A stretch of 64,000 nt of DNA. Origin: Ahrensia kielensis DSM 5890. GTDB taxonomy: Bacteria; Pseudomonadota; Alphaproteobacteria; Rhizobiales; Rhizobiaceae. Positions 62,691 through 64,000 of the stretch are shown here, piece by piece. Under the pieces are notes generated by a model that saw nothing but the letters and a program-made list of their open reading frames with translations, had not been told where the DNA came from and made no database searches. Each line of letters begins with the position of its first letter. Position 1 is the first letter of the stretch. The stretch spans positions 1,105,127 to 1,169,126 of the forward strand of contig NZ_KB894528.1 of assembly GCF_000374465.1 (NCBI RefSeq). Direction: 5' to 3'. The translations under genes were made by a program, and so were the position numbers.

Positions 62691-63593
62691 TCAAACTTTA
62701 TTCGGCACCAAAACACGCAAAGCTTGTTTCATGATTTTAATATCGACCTGCTCTTCTAGCTTAATCAGTTCGCCATCAATAACAGCTTGATCCGATTTCT
62801 TTAGCTTGGGAAAGCGCAACGTCACCTGCTCTGCTGTATCTGTCGATACAAATTCATTATCATGCAATGTGCCAAGAACTGTATCGCGTATAATGTTCAC
62901 AGCTGCTAACCGCGACAATGGTTCAGAAAAATAGACGCCAAGCTTGCCGCCATCTATTTCATCGGCATAAGGCAAATGTCCAACCCCGAAGATATTATTG
63001 GTTACAGCAAAAAGCGAAGATTTAACCGGCTGGAATTGCCCGCCATCAAGGCTCATTTCCAGCTTATAAACTGGCGGATTGACCGTGACGTTGAAAATCG
63101 CCTTCGTGCTGGCAAACATTTTTGAAAACTTTGAACCAAAGTCCATCTTCTCGCGCAGCTTAACCGCGCGTGTCTGAAATCCCGTTGCAAATTGATGCAC
63201 GAAAATACGCCCATTAGCGCAGCCCACATCCGCTTTGCGAATTTCAGCAGATGCTAACGTCTCTATTGCCTCGATAATATCAAGCGGCATACCAAGCGAG
63301 CGGGCATAGAGGTTCATTGTTCCGCCGGGCAAGACACCGAGCGCGACATCGCTGCCCGTTAGAACAGAAGCAGCAGCAGATGCAGATCCATCGCCGCCGC
63401 ACATAATAATACCGTCGCATCCTGAAGAAGCACATTTTTTCAGCGCTTCAATCAGGTCACCAGAACCGAAATGATGGACGGACGTATCGTGGCCAGCAGC
63501 TTTGAATGATTTAGAGAATTTATCCTCAATCACCTCCGCTCCTATGTCTTGAACAGTTCCACTATGAACATTGAGGAGAAGAGAGAATTTCAT
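62691..63593 (-). CDS. Diacylglycerol/lipid kinase family protein
   Basis: A 300-aa DAGK-catalytic-domain protein (YegS/DgkB type): GGDGSASAAASVL near residue 64, and GVLPGGTMNLYARSLG. It phosphorylates a lipid with ATP; the substrate may be diacylglycerol or a sphingoid-type lipid. The ATG at 63593 is the likely start; a GTG at 63605 adds four residues. It lies 19 bases after the ABM gene, with which it may be cotranscribed. Confidence 0.86.
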   Translation of the reverse strand: MKFSLLLNVHSGTVQDIGAEVIEDKFSKSFKAAGHDTSVHHFGSGDLIEALKKCASSGCDGIIMCGGDGSASAAASVLTGSDVALGVLPGGTMNLYARSLGMPLDIIEAIETLASAEIRKADVGCANGRIFVHQFATGFQTRAVKLREKMDFGSKFSKMFASTKAIFNVTVNPPVYKLEMSLDGGQFQPVKSSLFAVTNNIFGVGHLPYADEIDGGKLGVYFSEPLSRLAAVNIIRDTVLGTLHDNEFVSTDTAEQVTLRFPKLKKSDQAVIDGELIKLEEQVDIKIMKQALRVLVPNKV

Positions 63594-63612
63594 CACTGTT
63601 TCCACTAACTAA

Positions 63613-63924
63613 TCAGATTTCCCTGATCTTAAAATGTCGATCGATGTTTTGGGTCGTCTGCGCCCAATCAGACGCAGCACTCCGCTCTTTGTGATGTTCA
63701 AAAGCAGCCCGATCCTTAAATATCTCTTCGACATTTAGATGGTTAGAGTTTGATACATCCCTCACCATAACGAAATAGATGCAGCCCGGTTCCCCGCGCG
63801 TTAAATTAATATGCGTGTCCATCGCACCAAGCACATCATCAAGGCGATCAACGGGCACATCTATATAGCCCGTTAAATGTATATTGCCTTCATTTAAGTC
63901 AGGCTTTTGACTGTTGATAGTCAT
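63613..63924 (-). CDS. Antibiotic biosynthesis monooxygenase (ABM) domain protein
   Basis: A 103-aa single-domain dimeric alpha-beta barrel protein (GYIDVPVDRLDDVLGAMDTHINLTRGEPGCIYFVMVRD; VEEIFKDRAAFEHH). Such proteins act as small oxygenases or quinone-handling proteins; here the role is unknown. Its ATG overlaps the stop of the upstream ilvN/ilvH gene by 4 bases. Confidence 0.8.
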   Translation of the reverse strand: MTINSQKPDLNEGNIHLTGYIDVPVDRLDDVLGAMDTHINLTRGEPGCIYFVMVRDVSNSNHLNVEEIFKDRAAFEHHKERSAASDWAQTTQNIDRHFKIREI

Positions 63925-64000
63925 TCAATCCCCGGACCACGCGCCATAGCAGCAACACCTGTGCGGCAAACTTCGACCAAACCAAGCGGCGCCATAATCG
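63921..64000 (-). CDS. ilvN: Acetolactate synthase small subunit, C-terminal end only
   Basis: The last 25 codons before a TGA at 63921 read IMAPLGLVEVCRTGVAAMARGP and a short end. This is the highly conserved C-terminus of the acetolactate synthase regulatory subunit (IlvN/IlvH). The rest lies outside the window. It overlaps the ABM gene start (ATGA), so the two are coupled. Its presence with ilvC 4 kb away fits the ilvIH...ilvC neighbourhood common in alphaproteobacteria. Confidence 0.8.
   Translation of the reverse strand, partial: IMAPLGLVEVCRTGVAAMARGPGIE

Overview
The window comes from an alphaproteobacterium, most likely a marine Hyphomicrobiales- or Rhodobacterales-like heterotroph. 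The evidence is an aerobic-type (CobN) cobalamin pathway, the PlcP/BtaA/BtaB betaine-lipid genes, a fused NuoE-NuoF-type formate dehydrogenase subunit, glutathione-dependent formaldehyde oxidation and the MttB/corrinoid/MetVF gene neighbourhood. G+C is about half by eye. I saw no insertion sequence, phage, CRISPR, tRNA or rRNA. Nearly all of the sequence is intact chromosomal coding DNA.

Layout. 1-8.9 kb: a partial unknown gene, then a cobalamin block (cobP-cobW-cobN-cobO behind a cobalamin riboswitch, and cobQ upstream). 8.97-9.1 kb: an unassigned structured RNA with an intrinsic terminator. 9.3-14.4 kb: small and regulatory genes and a class III aminotransferase. 14.4-18.9 kb: NAD-linked formate dehydrogenase. 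19.1-21.9 kb: plcP-btaA-btaB, phosphate-sparing lipid remodelling, behind a possible Pho box. 22-45 kb: one-carbon and methyl-transfer genes. These are a homocysteine methyltransferase, fghA, glutathione-dependent formaldehyde dehydrogenase, an MttB-family methyltransferase, a corrinoid protein, a DUF1638 protein, a small 'virulence factor' family protein, metV-like and metF genes, a pterin:corrinoid methyltransferase, an RACo/RamA-like corrinoid reactivator, an MFS transporter, a GlxA-type regulator, tungstate transporter parts and a dimethylglycine-dehydrogenase-like protein. 45-53 kb: a probable polyprenyl-phosphate pentose pathway resembling mycobacterial DPR/DPA synthesis. 53-64 kb: mostly housekeeping and salvage genes (mechanosensitive channel, guanine deaminase, PhzF, NUDIX, ilvC, TetR, pdxJ, helicase, lipid kinase, ABM monooxygenase, end of ilvN/ilvH).

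The most interesting reading is that the homocysteine methyltransferase (22 kb), corrinoid protein (29 kb), pterin methyltransferase (35 kb) and ASKHA/ferredoxin reactivator (36.5 kb) are the separate parts of a split B12-dependent methionine synthase, with MetF/MetV supplying methyl-THF. Two independent sequence signals support this. First, related AT-rich inverted repeats (half-site close to AYATAARGAW) lie upstream of three of these genes. Second, three of the four proteins end in an Arg/Gly-rich basic tail (RRSGGRR is identical in two), MttB carries a similar stretch near its N-terminus, and the corrinoid protein they would all contact has a strongly acidic N-terminus. MttB may feed methyl groups from a betaine into the same corrinoid pool. 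Tungstate uptake fits the probable W-dependent formate dehydrogenase, and the cobalamin genes fit the B12 demand.

A second candidate system is the 45.3-52.8 kb locus: a HAD-UbiA fusion, a DprE1-like oxidase, an SDR epimerase, an SMR-like small membrane protein, a class III aminotransferase and a convergent GT-C-like membrane protein. It looks like a lipid-linked pentofuranose (possibly amino-modified) donor pathway.
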